Part shown: positions 1 through 9,179 of the stretch, piece after piece | Layout of the letters: each line of letters opens with the position of its first letter | How positions within the stretch are numbered: position 1 is the first letter of the stretch | Assembly (NCBI RefSeq): GCF_034471385.1 | Contig: NZ_JARGYU010000001.1 | Span: forward strand, 372,001 to 436,000 | Length of the DNA: 64,000 nt | Direction of reading: 5' to 3' | Origin: Lyticum sinuosum | Lineage (GTDB): Bacteria > Pseudomonadota > Alphaproteobacteria > Rickettsiales > Midichloriaceae | Program-made: the position numbers and the translations under genes | The notes under the pieces: generated by a model | The model's database searches: none | The model's input: only the letters and a program-made list of their open reading frames with translations | What the model was told of the DNA's origin: nothing

Positions 1-324
1 ATTGGATATGAAATTGGTCCTTTTAATATCAATGCTAAACAAATGTGGGCAAAATTAAGTCAAAATTATTATAATTTTTACAATCCTAATTATTTGAAAA
101 GATTTTCATTTACAGGAAGCTATAAAATTCATGCTAAAAAAATAATAAATTCTCGTTACAGAAATAAAGAATCTTTTTTACAAGAAAAAATAAAACTTTT
201 AAAAGGAAAAATTAATAAAATTGAAAAAATTTTTTATATAGAATATATTTCCTTACAGAAAAAAAATCATATAAATAAAGATCTATCACAAGGATTTGCA
301 ATCGGTATAAATTTTATTTTTTAA
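1..324 (+). CDS. C-terminal end of an unidentified protein (partial)
   Basis: The reading frame is open from the first base of the window and ends at 324, so this is the last 107 codons of a gene that starts upstream. The visible part is rich in Lys, Asn, Ile and Tyr, contains a charged helical stretch around its middle, and ends in Gly-Ile-Asn-Phe-Ile-Phe. A terminal Phe preceded by alternating hydrophobic residues is typical of the last strand of outer-membrane beta-barrels, so an outer-membrane protein is possible, but I do not recognise a family. It lies 25 bases upstream of the aminopeptidase P gene on the same strand. Confidence 0.55.
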   Translation: MGYEIGPFNINAKQMWAKLSQNYYNFYNPNYLKRFSFTGSYKIHAKKIINSRYRNKESFLQEKIKLLKGKINKIEKIFYIEYISLQKKNHINKDLSQGFAIGINFIF

Positions 325-349
325 ATTTAATTAAAAATATATTAAATAT

Positions 350-2434
350 ATGAATAGAATAAATATAGAAGATATTGAAAGTAATAATTCTATTATTATC
401 TTAAAAAATCATTTTAATAAAAAAAATTCTTATTTTGAAGAAAATAATGTAATTTTTAATAATTTCTATAAGAAATTTTTATTTTATAAAAAAAATAATA
501 ATCTAGATGGATATATAATTCCATCTTGGGATGAATGGTCTAATCTTAATATCAATAATCTTAAATTTATCTCCGGATTTACCGGATCAAATGGAATAGC
601 ATTAATTTTTTGTGATAATTCTAATATATCTAATATAGATTATTCAAAAGATATTGAAAAATTTGATATAATTAATCACTTTAATATATTTATAACAGAT
701 AGTAGATATTTAACACAAGTAAATCATGAGCTTTTTGGAAATTGGTTAGTTATTGATATAAAAGATAAAAAAATTATCCAAAATTTATTAAAATTATTAA
801 AAATAAAAAAATTAGGATGTGATCCTTTTTTATGTAATGAAAAATTAGAATTATTATTTGAAAATATAGATATTGTAGATATACCATTTGAAAAATCTTC
901 TAATCAATCAGATTTGTTAAATTTACCATGGATTATTAATACAAATATCGCTGGTGAGAATTCTTTAAATAAATTAGATTTTCTTATTAATTTAATGCCA
1001 CAGTGGGCTGATTCAGCACTGATATCAGATGTTTCTTTTATATCTTGGTTACTTAATATCAGAGGATCTGATATTGATTATAGTGGAATTGTATTATCAT
1101 ATTTAATAATTAATAAATATAAAAGGCATTATCTTTATATTAATAAAAATATTTATAATTTTCTTAAGAAGAATGAGATAAATACTTTGTTTATTAATAA
1201 TATTCAAGAATCTAATATAAAAAGTATATCTTCTGATAAGAAATTAAAAATAAAAGAAAAATATATTGATAAAGAATATTTTGATATATTAAAAATAGAT
1301 ATTTATCCATTAGAAGAAATATATGATCTATCAATAGATAAAGTTATAACTTTATTTGATAAAAAAACTCTGACTCGTGGTTTTTACCAAAACTCATACT
1401 TATTAAAAGATGATAAAAAAAATAAACAGAAAAAACACGATTCGGATATTTTTTATTATAAATTAACAAAAAGAAAAGCAATTAAAAATATTGATGAAAT
1501 AAACGGATTTATAGATGCACATTTAATAGATGGAATAGCGGTTACTAAATTTATTAATTGGGTAAATAGTTTAATTGATAAGAATGATATTGCTTTAGTA
1601 GATCTTGATGAATTAAATGCTGTAAAAAAATTATTAGAATTTAGAATTGAAACTTCTTGTGGAACATTTGCTGGATCTAGCTTTAAAACAATTATGGCTT
1701 TTGCAGAAAATGGAGCAATAATTCATTATACTCCAAATGAAAAAACTAATAAAATTATTTTAAAGAAAGGTCATAAATGCCTTCATAATATATTACTTAT
1801 AGATTCCGGAGCACATTATTATTCTTCTAATTATTTGAAATATAATAGATCAATTTTGAAATCCATAACTAATAAATACAAAAATAATAAAAAATATAAA
1901 TTAAATAATAAAAATACTTTTAGACCTAATGGCACAACTGATGTTACACGTACTATTGCTATTGGGAATCCAACATTAGAGCAGAAAATATATTTTACTG
2001 CTGTTTTACGTTGTCATATAGCTGCAGCAAGTACTAAATTTAAATATGGAACAAATGGAAAAGAAATTGATTCAATTACAAGAAAATTTCTACACGAAAT
2101 TGGAGAAGATTACTCTCATGGTACTGGTCATGGTGTAGGGCATATTCTCAATGTTCATGAAGGTCCTCATTCTATAAGTATATATGGAGAAGAAGTTCTT
2201 GAAGATGGAATGATTGTTTCAATTGAACCAGGATTATACTTAAAAAATAAATATGGTATTAGAATTGAAAATTTATACGTAATAAAAAAATGTAAGTATA
2301 ATAATATGTTAAAATTTAAATGTTTAACGATTGTTCCAATAGATGAAAAAATGATAATAAAAGAAAATTTAACCAAAACAGATTGTATTTGGCTGAAAAA
2401 ATATAAAAAAATTTGTAGAAAATCTTTTATTTAA
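350..2434 (+). CDS. pepP: Xaa-Pro aminopeptidase (aminopeptidase P, M24B family)
   Basis: This is a cytosolic metallopeptidase that removes N-terminal residues preceding proline. The N-terminal creatinase-like half holds SGFTGSNG, and the C-terminal pita-bread domain keeps all five metal ligands: Asp in IDSGAHYY (about residue 485), Asp in NGTTDVTRT (about 530), His in HGTGHGVGH (about 592), Glu in SIEPGLY (about 626) and Glu in GIRIENL (about 639). At 694 residues it is about 100 longer than usual for this three-domain type. The extra length includes about 35 Lys/Asn/Tyr-rich residues inserted between the first two metal-binding Asp residues, which are normally about ten apart. The end of the gene, including its stop codon, is repeated 192 bases downstream. 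The family assignment is secure; the exact symbol is not. Confidence 0.88.
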   Translation: MNRINIEDIESNNSIIILKNHFNKKNSYFEENNVIFNNFYKKFLFYKKNNNLDGYIIPSWDEWSNLNINNLKFISGFTGSNGIALIFCDNSNISNIDYSKDIEKFDIINHFNIFITDSRYLTQVNHELFGNWLVIDIKDKKIIQNLLKLLKIKKLGCDPFLCNEKLELLFENIDIVDIPFEKSSNQSDLLNLPWIINTNIAGENSLNKLDFLINLMPQWADSALISDVSFISWLLNIRGSDIDYSGIVLSYLIINKYKRHYLYINKNIYNFLKKNEINTLFINNIQESNIKSISSDKKLKIKEKYIDKEYFDILKIDIYPLEEIYDLSIDKVITLFDKKTLTRGFYQNSYLLKDDKKNKQKKHDSDIFYYKLTKRKAIKNIDEINGFIDAHLIDGIAVTKFINWVNSLIDKNDIALVDLDELNAVKKLLEFRIETSCGTFAGSSFKTIMAFAENGAIIHYTPNEKTNKIILKKGHKCLHNILLIDSGAHYYSSNYLKYNRSILKSITNKYKNNKKYKLNNKNTFRPNGTTDVTRTIAIGNPTLEQKIYFTAVLRCHIAAASTKFKYGTNGKEIDSITRKFLHEIGEDYSHGTGHGVGHILNVHEGPHSISIYGEEVLEDGMIVSIEPGLYLKNKYGIRIENLYVIKKCKYNNMLKFKCLTIVPIDEKMIIKENLTKTDCIWLKKYKKICRKSFI

Positions 2435-2687
2435 CCTAAGTAAAATATCTTATATTATTAAATATAAATAGTAAGAAATAGTTAAAGTAATAATTAAATT
2501 CCAACAATTATATGATTTTTAATATACAAAAAATAAAAAACATATAAAATTAATTATAATATTAAGTATAAAAAAGTATAAAAATAACTATTAATAAAAA
2601 AAATTTGTAGAAAATCTTTTATTTAACCTAAGTAAAATATCTTATATTATTAAATATAAATAGTAAGAAATAGTTAAAGTAATAATT
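2405..2687 (+). repeat. 192-bp-period duplication of the pepP-like gene tail
   Basis: Bases 2405-2495 and 2597-2687 are the same 91-base sequence to the limit of reading by eye. The first copy holds the last codons and the stop of the aminopeptidase gene (encoding Lys-Ile-Cys-Arg-Lys-Ser-Phe-Ile) plus about 60 downstream bases. The second lies in non-coding DNA before the convergent rpsI gene. The 101 bases between them are A+T-rich and featureless. Together the duplication and this spacer account for most of the gene-free stretch 2435-2758; 2688-2758 shows nothing else. Confidence 0.9.
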
Positions 2688-2758
2688 TTGATTATAAAAT
2701 ATTTACAATAAAAATATTTATACTTAAATATTTTTTCCTTAATTTTTTTAAAGAAAAA

Positions 2759-3289
2759 TTACCTCTTAGAAAATTGTTTACTTTTTCTTGATTTAGGTTT
2801 ACCTGATTTTTTAGTCTCAACAGATCTACTATCTCTTGTAAGATATCCATTTTTGCGCATCATAGTATGACAACCATCACTTATAATTGCTAAATTGCGT
2901 GCTATACCCAAAATTATAGCGTCTGCTTGTCCTGTCGTTCCACCACCTTTTACTGTTGCAACAATAACATAATCATTAGAATTGATACCTGCTATTTTAA
3001 ATGGCATATATAAAGCTGATTGTAATTTATCCTTTTTTCCTATTGGGAAAAAAGATAGAAAATCACGATCATTTATAATAAAATCTGACTTTATTCCTTC
3101 TTCTATTTTAGTATTTATTTGAGATTTAGGAATAAGCCAAACCCTAGCTATTGATGCTTTCCTTCTTCCAACTTTTGGTTTCAAATCTTCTGAAATCTTA
3201 AAATTCCTTACTCCTCTGGAATACTTATTGATAGGAGCAACTATTTTGTTATTAATATGTGTTACAGTTGGTATTTCTATTTTTGTCAT
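2759..3289 (-). CDS. rpsI: 30S ribosomal protein S9
   Basis: S9 belongs to the small-subunit head, and its C-terminal tail reaches the P-site tRNA. The family signature GGGTTGQADAIILGIARNL is present, followed by the basic tail ending QFSKR, as in other S9 proteins. At 176 residues the protein is longer than the usual 130 or so; the extra residues form an N-terminal extension of about 45. It follows rplM on the minus strand, the conserved L13-S9 pairing, but with an unusually wide spacer of 189 bases. It is probably transcribed from the rplM promoter. Confidence 0.97.
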   Translation of the reverse strand: MTKIEIPTVTHINNKIVAPINKYSRGVRNFKISEDLKPKVGRRKASIARVWLIPKSQINTKIEEGIKSDFIINDRDFLSFFPIGKKDKLQSALYMPFKIAGINSNDYVIVATVKGGGTTGQADAIILGIARNLAIISDGCHTMMRKNGYLTRDSRSVETKKSGKPKSRKSKQFSKR

Positions 3290-3478
3290 TTTTATAAAGA
3301 ATCAGTTAGAATATTAATGTGTCGGTATTAAATTGATATTATGATAGAGTTATATATAATTTTACAATTTTTTAAAGATTTTTTAAAATATTATTATTTT
3401 ATTAATTTTTATAGCAAAAATATTATATATATTGATTACATTTTACTTATTTTTTATTTTTATTTTAAAAATCAGGAT

Positions 3479-4015
3479 TTAAGTATTTTGACTTGCAGAT
3501 ACTGAAAATCCTTTCATTCCGAATGATCTATCACATCCTGTCATTTGACAAGATTCTGTAAAAATTCCATGTGAATGTGTATTTACTTTGTATAAAACAG
3601 GATTTTGACCTTGATGCTGATGTTTTTCTCCAGGATATATACGTAATCTTGCAAATTGTTTTCTAGATAGAGGACTATCTTTAGGCATCATTCTTTTTAT
3701 TGCAGTTTCTATAACTCTCTCACGAGTCATTTTATCCCAAGATCGACTTTTTATTCCACCAGGATATCCAGTATGCCAATGATAAACTCTATTTTTTAAT
3801 TTATTACCAGTGATTTTTACATCATTAGCATTTATTATTATAACAAAATCACCACAATCTTGATGTGGTGTATAATAAGGTTTATGTTTTCCCCTTAACA
3901 GAAGTGCTATTCTAGCAGCAGCTCTTCCTAGAGAAATACCAGAAATATCTACAACAACACTATTTCTTACTATATGTTTAGGGTTTGCCATGAATGTAGA
4001 GTTTAGTTTACCCAT
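3479..4015 (-). CDS. rplM: 50S ribosomal protein L13
   Basis: L13 is an early-assembly protein of the large subunit. Recognisable landmarks are VVVDISGISLGRAAARIA near the N-terminus, RGKHKPYYTPHQDCGDFVI, the HTGYPGGIKSRSW block, and RVIETAIKRMMPKDSPLSRK. The start at 4015 is preferred because STFMANPKHIV aligns with the normal L13 N-terminus. The protein is 178 residues, whereas most are 140-160. The excess is a C-terminal tail of about 30 residues after the normal end, with two Cys and many Ser, which I cannot match to anything. A good promoter lies just upstream. Confidence 0.96.
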   Translation of the reverse strand: MGKLNSTFMANPKHIVRNSVVVDISGISLGRAAARIALLLRGKHKPYYTPHQDCGDFVIIINANDVKITGNKLKNRVYHWHTGYPGGIKSRSWDKMTRERVIETAIKRMMPKDSPLSRKQFARLRIYPGEKHQHQGQNPVLYKVNTHSHGIFTESCQMTGCDRSFGMKGFSVSASQNT

Positions 4016-4057
4016 TGTATTTAATATATAAAATTATCATGAGAAGTATGAAAATTA

Positions 4058-4087
4058 ATAATAAATCAATTGATAGTTTCTTGTCAA
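4058..4087 (-). promoter_or_regulatory. Sigma-70-type promoter for rplM-rpsI
   Basis: Read on the minus strand, a perfect -35 box TTGACA (4087-4082) is followed after 18 bases by TATTAT (4063-4058). The predicted start of transcription is about 35 bases before the rplM start codon. The spacing and location support it, although A+T richness makes -10 matches cheap. Confidence 0.6.
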
Positions 4088-4272
4088 TAGGGCAACTAAT
4101 TATCTACATTTATTATTTATTATATAAATATACATTTAACTTAAACTAAAAAGATTCAATAAATTAATATGTATTATAATTAATTATAATTATTGATAGA
4201 ATTCTTATTAAGATTTATAAATCATTTGAAAACTAATAAAAATTTATACATAAAAAATTTAGAAATCTAGAT

Positions 4273-7200
4273 ATGGAAAAACAGTTAAAAAACGATTCAA
4301 ATGAAAATTCTATAATAAAAATAGCTCATAAAAAAAATAAAAAATCTAAATTATTTGATAAAAATAAGGAAACAACTTTATTTTCTAATAAATTTCAAAA
4401 TTATACAGATTATAACATCTTTATTCCATTAAGAGTACATTCTGAATTTTCTCTTGGAAAAAGTAGTAATAAAATTGATACAATTGTTAAGCATTGTAAA
4501 AACAATAAAATTCCAGCTATAGCATTAACAGATATAGGAAATATGTTTGGAGCTTTAGAGTTTTCATTAAAATGCACAAAATCTGGAATTCAACCAATAT
4601 CTGGAACTATTATTGAGATAAAATTCCAAACAAATCACAATGATGAATCAATCACAGGAACATTTTTATTGTTAGCTAAAACTCATAATGGCTATAAAAA
4701 TCTTTTAAAATTAACAAGTAAACCACATATTGAATGTGTAAAGGGATCTGTGCCCAGTCCTATAGATTTTAATGATTTTTGTTCTTATATTGAAGATCTA
4801 ATTATTCTTATGGGAGAAGAAAATAGCCTTTTTAATAATATATATAATAATTTAGGTGAAAATGAGGCTATTTTCATGTATGAAAAATTGATCGAATGTG
4901 GAGCAGATTGCTATATAGAAATACAACGTTATAATAGAAAAAATAATTCTAATCTTGAATATAATTTACTTAGTTTTGCTTATAAGTTCGGCATACCAAT
5001 AGTTGCAACTAATCCATCTTTTTTTTTAGCTTCTGAGGATTTTGATGCATGTGATGCTCTTAATTGTATATCAGAAGGAACTTATATAAATGTAAAGGAT
5101 CGCAACAAAGTAGATCCTGAGTATTATATTAAAAGCTATGAAGAAATGTTAAATTTATTTTCTGATCTACCAGAAGCAATATATAACACTGTAATTATAG
5201 CACAGAAATGCAATTATATTTTAAAAGGGAATACTCCATGTCTTCCACGTTTCATAAATGACGATAGTAATTATACTGAGGATCAATTATTAAATGATTT
5301 GAGTAATTCTGGTCTCCAAGATCGTATAAAATATATAAAAAGTATAGAAGAAAGAAATAAATATTTATTGAGATTAGATTATGAATTACAAGTGATAAAA
5401 AAAATGGGATTTTCAGGATACTTCTTAATTGTATCGGATTTTATCAAATGGAGTAAAGATAACAATATTCCAGTTGGACCTGGAAGAGGATCTGGAGCAG
5501 GATCTATTATAGCTTGGTCAATGGGGATTACAGATATAGACCCAATAGTATTTAACTTGCTATTTGAGCGATTTTTGAATCCTGATAGAGTATCTTTGCC
5601 AGATTTTGATATAGATTTTTGTCAAACTCGTAGAGATGAAGTAATAAGGTATGTTCGCAAGAAATATGGCAATGATAAAGTAGCACATATTATTACATTT
5701 GGGAAATTACAAGCTAGGGCTGTATTACGTGATGTTGGGAGAGTTTTACAAATGCCATATTCTTTTGTTGGTAAAATTTGTAAAATGATTCCAAATAACC
5801 CAGCATTTCCTATAACACTCGAGGAGGCAATACGTATTGATAAAGAGTTACAAAATATGCGGAATTTAAATCCAGATGTTGAAAAGCTTTTTAATATAGC
5901 ATTAAAACTAGAAGGTGTGAATAGACATGCATCTTTGCATGCAGCTGGCATTGTAATTAGCGCAAATCCATTAATAGAAAGTGTACCATTATATAAACCG
6001 GATGAGGAAGATATTATAGCTATTCAATTTAATATGAAATATGCAGAAGCTGCAGGTCTAATGAAATTTGATTTTCTTGGATTAAAAACACTAACTATGA
6101 TTGATAATGCACGTAAAATTATTAATACTGAATATGAAGAAAAAAAATCTTTAGATTTAGATTTTTCTTTATTTAATGATGAAAAAACATATCAACTTTT
6201 AAGCTTAGGAAAAACAATAGGTATTTTTCAATTTGAAGGAGTTGGAATGAGAACAGCTATTGAAAAACTAAAACCTAATACAATACAAGATTTAATTGCT
6301 CTTGCATCTCTTTATCGTCCTGGTCCAATGGAAAATATTCCTCTTTATATAAATCGAAAGCATGGAATAGAACCAATAGATTATATTCATTCATCATTAA
6401 AAGATGCTCTTGCAGAGACATATGGTATAATTATATATCAAGAACAAGTGATGCAAATTGTGCAAATTATAGCAGGATTTACATTAGCAGAAGCTGATAT
6501 TATCCGACGTGCTATGGGGAAAAAAAATAAAGAAGAAATGGAATCTCAGCGTAATATTTTTATTAAAAAAGCAGTTTCTCGTGGATTTAATACAAAAAGA
6601 GCTGAAGAGATATTTAATATAGTTGATAAATTTGCTGGATATGGATTTAATAAATCACATGCAACAGCATATGCTGTTATCGGATATCATACTGCTTACT
6701 TAAAAGCCAATTACCCACATGCTTTTTTCATTGCATCAATTAATCTTGATATTAATGATAGTGATAAAATTTCTACATTATGTAGAGATGTTAAAGCACA
6801 TAAAATAGATATTATTCCTCCATGTATTAATAAATCTAAATCACATTTCAGTTTAGTAAAAAATATTAAAGGAGAATATGCAATATCGTTTGGATTAGTA
6901 GGAATTAAAGGAATTGGAAGTAAAATTATGGATGAAATAATAAAAGAAAGAGAAATAAATGGATTTTATTCCAATATTCAAAATTTTATAAAAAGATGTT
7001 TGCCTTTCGGTTTAAATAAAAAGGCTATTGAACAATTAGCTAAAGCAGATGTATTTTCTTCTTTTATTAAAAATAATATGGATATTTTAGATAATATCGA
7101 AAATATCATGTCATATTGTAGTAATGAAAATCGTCTATCAATTAAAGATATTAATAATAAACAAATGAAATTATTTGATACAAATTCTTATGAAGATGAA

Positions 7201-7941
7201 GAAATTATTATAAAAAAAACAATATCAGGGAATAAATTAAATAAATTGCAAAAAGAATATGAAGCGCTTGGATTTTACTTGACTGAACATCCTCTTCAGG
7301 AATATGAGCAAATTTTAAAAAGTCAAAAAGTCATTTTTTCATCAGATATTGAAAATATTATGAAAGAATCAATAAATTTTGTGAAAATTATAAAAATAGC
7401 AGGAGTTGTAACAAACAGCAGAATTAGATCAGGAAAAGGAAAAAGAACTGGGAAATATGCTTTTATTCAAATCGCAGATCAATATGGAACAATAGAATGC
7501 TCTGTTTTTTCAGAAGAAATTCTTAATAAATATGATTATATCACTAAGGAAGGTAGTATAATTCTGTTACAAATTAATGCTCGAAATGATGATAGAGGAA
7601 TGAAGCTTATAGTAGATAAAGTATGGCTATTTAGCGATATTGTCAATTCTTCTTATTATAAATGCAATATTATAATTAAAAATTATGATGATTTTAATTT
7701 AGTTAATCAAATATGTGATTTAAAAAATAAAAATTCTGATATTAATTCTAATCTAGAAGATAAGTATAATTGTGATGTTAGTATTATTGTAAAGATTGAC
7801 AAATCTAACATATTTATGAGCTCAGATATACCATGGAAATTAACTATAAAACAAATAGATAATTTAAAAAAATACTTAAATTCAGATATTATTGCAGAAT
7901 TTAATAATTTAAAACTTACTTCTACTAATATAAGATATTAA
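4273..7941 (+). CDS. dnaE: DNA polymerase III alpha subunit
   Basis: This is the replicative polymerase of the chromosome. The N-terminal PHP domain begins near residue 50 (FIPLRVHSEFSLG, then ALTDIGNMFGALEF). The palm carries GPGRGSGAGSIIAW at about 402 and the catalytic PDFDIDF at 443-449, with the third carboxylate in MKFDFLGLKTL near 597. The fingers motif ASLYRPGPMENIP and the tandem helix-hairpin-helix region follow, and an OB-fold near residues 1035-1110 ends the conserved part. At 1222 residues it is slightly longer than the usual 1160 or so because of a Lys/Asn-rich N-terminal tail of about 45 and a variable C-terminus. It stands alone on the plus strand, divergent from rplM. Confidence 0.97.
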   Translation: MEKQLKNDSNENSIIKIAHKKNKKSKLFDKNKETTLFSNKFQNYTDYNIFIPLRVHSEFSLGKSSNKIDTIVKHCKNNKIPAIALTDIGNMFGALEFSLKCTKSGIQPISGTIIEIKFQTNHNDESITGTFLLLAKTHNGYKNLLKLTSKPHIECVKGSVPSPIDFNDFCSYIEDLIILMGEENSLFNNIYNNLGENEAIFMYEKLIECGADCYIEIQRYNRKNNSNLEYNLLSFAYKFGIPIVATNPSFFLASEDFDACDALNCISEGTYINVKDRNKVDPEYYIKSYEEMLNLFSDLPEAIYNTVIIAQKCNYILKGNTPCLPRFINDDSNYTEDQLLNDLSNSGLQDRIKYIKSIEERNKYLLRLDYELQVIKKMGFSGYFLIVSDFIKWSKDNNIPVGPGRGSGAGSIIAWSMGITDIDPIVFNLLFERFLNPDRVSLPDFDIDFCQTRRDEVIRYVRKKYGNDKVAHIITFGKLQARAVLRDVGRVLQMPYSFVGKICKMIPNNPAFPITLEEAIRIDKELQNMRNLNPDVEKLFNIALKLEGVNRHASLHAAGIVISANPLIESVPLYKPDEEDIIAIQFNMKYAEAAGLMKFDFLGLKTLTMIDNARKIINTEYEEKKSLDLDFSLFNDEKTYQLLSLGKTIGIFQFEGVGMRTAIEKLKPNTIQDLIALASLYRPGPMENIPLYINRKHGIEPIDYIHSSLKDALAETYGIIIYQEQVMQIVQIIAGFTLAEADIIRRAMGKKNKEEMESQRNIFIKKAVSRGFNTKRAEEIFNIVDKFAGYGFNKSHATAYAVIGYHTAYLKANYPHAFFIASINLDINDSDKISTLCRDVKAHKIDIIPPCINKSKSHFSLVKNIKGEYAISFGLVGIKGIGSKIMDEIIKEREINGFYSNIQNFIKRCLPFGLNKKAIEQLAKADVFSSFIKNNMDILDNIENIMSYCSNENRLSIKDINNKQMKLFDTNSYEDEEIIIKKTISGNKLNKLQKEYEALGFYLTEHPLQEYEQILKSQKVIFSSDIENIMKESINFVKIIKIAGVVTNSRIRSGKGKRTGKYAFIQIADQYGTIECSVFSEEILNKYDYITKEGSIILLQINARNDDRGMKLIVDKVWLFSDIVNSSYYKCNIIIKNYDDFNLVNQICDLKNKNSDINSNLEDKYNCDVSIIVKIDKSNIFMSSDIPWKLTIKQIDNLKKYLNSDIIAEFNNLKLTSTNIRY

Positions 7942-7998
7942 TCTTATTGAATTCTTAGAGATCGAATTTAATTTTAACTTTTTAATTAATTGATTAAT

Positions 7999-8832
7999 TT
8001 AATTATCAATAATATTTTTTGTATTTTCAATTTTAATGATTTTTTTACATTTAAAATAAGTTATTGGTAATGTAATTATATAAAAAACTTGCATACAAGG
8101 CATTAAAATCCATGGTTCTAATAATACTATTACAAAAAAACATAGAATAAATACTATTATAATAGGTGCATTTTTTCTTTGAATAACAAGTTTTTTGCTA
8201 CTCAAAGTAGGAATAGTTGAAACCATTAATAAAGCAACAGATATCATGTATATCATTATAATCCAAATTGAAAATTTATAACCTGGAATAATATCAAAAC
8301 TTACAACTATAGGAAATAAAACTAATAATCCTCCTATAGTAGATGGTACACCATTAAAAAATTTTCCTTCTGATATTAATTTTTGATAAATTTTTGTGAT
8401 AGGATTATTTGAAGAGAAATCTATTTTAGAAGATTGAATATTAAATCTTGCTAGTCGCATTGCAGTACAACTTACATAAACTAAAACACCAATCCATAAA
8501 GCATGTTTTTCAATAGGAGATATGTTGGTTATATATTTTTCACACCAAGAATGAATAACAATTGCAGGAACAACACCAAAATTCACAAGATCACAAAGGG
8601 AATCAAGTTGAGCCCCAAATTCGGATGCTACATTTAAAATACGGGCAATTCTACCATCAATAATATCAAAAAGAGCTGCATAAAAAATAAAAGCTATAGC
8701 TAAACTGAATTGACCATCCATTGCATATTTTATAGCTGTGACACCACTACATAACCCCATCATAGTAATAATACTTGGAAAAAGCTTATGTAATGGCATA
8801 TTTCCTTTATATTTTTTTTTTCTTTTTTTCAT
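7999..8832 (-). CDS. pssA: CDP-diacylglycerol-serine O-phosphatidyltransferase
   Basis: This inner-membrane enzyme makes phosphatidylserine from CDP-diacylglycerol and serine; Psd then decarboxylates it to phosphatidylethanolamine. The CDP-alcohol phosphotransferase signature is complete: the DG..AR part in IIDGRIARILN, then a Gly and two Asp residues in SEFGAQLDSLCD. Several hydrophobic membrane segments follow. The start codon at 8832 overlaps the stop of the upstream bioA remnant (TAATG), so translation may be coupled to it. The usual neighbour psd lies just beyond the remnant. Confidence 0.95.
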   Translation of the reverse strand: MKKRKKKYKGNMPLHKLFPSIITMMGLCSGVTAIKYAMDGQFSLAIAFIFYAALFDIIDGRIARILNVASEFGAQLDSLCDLVNFGVVPAIVIHSWCEKYITNISPIEKHALWIGVLVYVSCTAMRLARFNIQSSKIDFSSNNPITKIYQKLISEGKFFNGVPSTIGGLLVLFPIVVSFDIIPGYKFSIWIIMIYMISVALLMVSTIPTLSSKKLVIQRKNAPIIIVFILCFFVIVLLEPWILMPCMQVFYIITLPITYFKCKKIIKIENTKNIIDN

Positions 8833-9179
8833 TATATAAACAACTTTAACAAAAATTTTACAATTGTTTTAATAAATTGAGTAGTTGAGAATTTCATACC
8901 ACTTGCGCCTTGTACAAGAGGCTCAATAATAATAGCAGCAATAGAGTCTGTATTATTGTTAATATAATCTTTTAGAACTAATATAGAATTTTGTTCTTTT
9001 ATTTCTATATTTTTATCATTATTCCATGTTGATGGATATGGAATAAATAATACATCAAAAAGTAATTCAGTAAAATTATTATGAAATCCAGATTCCTTAC
9101 CTAATGACATACATCCTAATGTATCACCATGATATCCTCCACTAAAACTTATAAAATGCTTTTTGTTTTTAAGAATTAT
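8832..9179 (-). pseudogene. bioA: bioA remnant (adenosylmethionine-8-amino-7-oxononanoate aminotransferase fragment)
   Basis: The open frame encodes only the middle of a BioA protein: SGGYHGDTLGCMSLG, then SGFH..F..LLFDVLFIPYPSTW, then AAIIIEPLVQGASGM. These correspond to roughly residues 140-225 of the 430-residue E. coli enzyme. The N-terminal third, the PLP-binding lysine and the whole C-terminal half are absent, so it cannot be an active aminotransferase. The frame begins immediately after an in-frame stop that overlaps the end of psd and finishes on the pssA start codon. No internal frameshift is seen, so large deletions rather than point decay removed the rest. A possible start for a residual peptide is the ATG at 9110. 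Confidence 0.85.
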
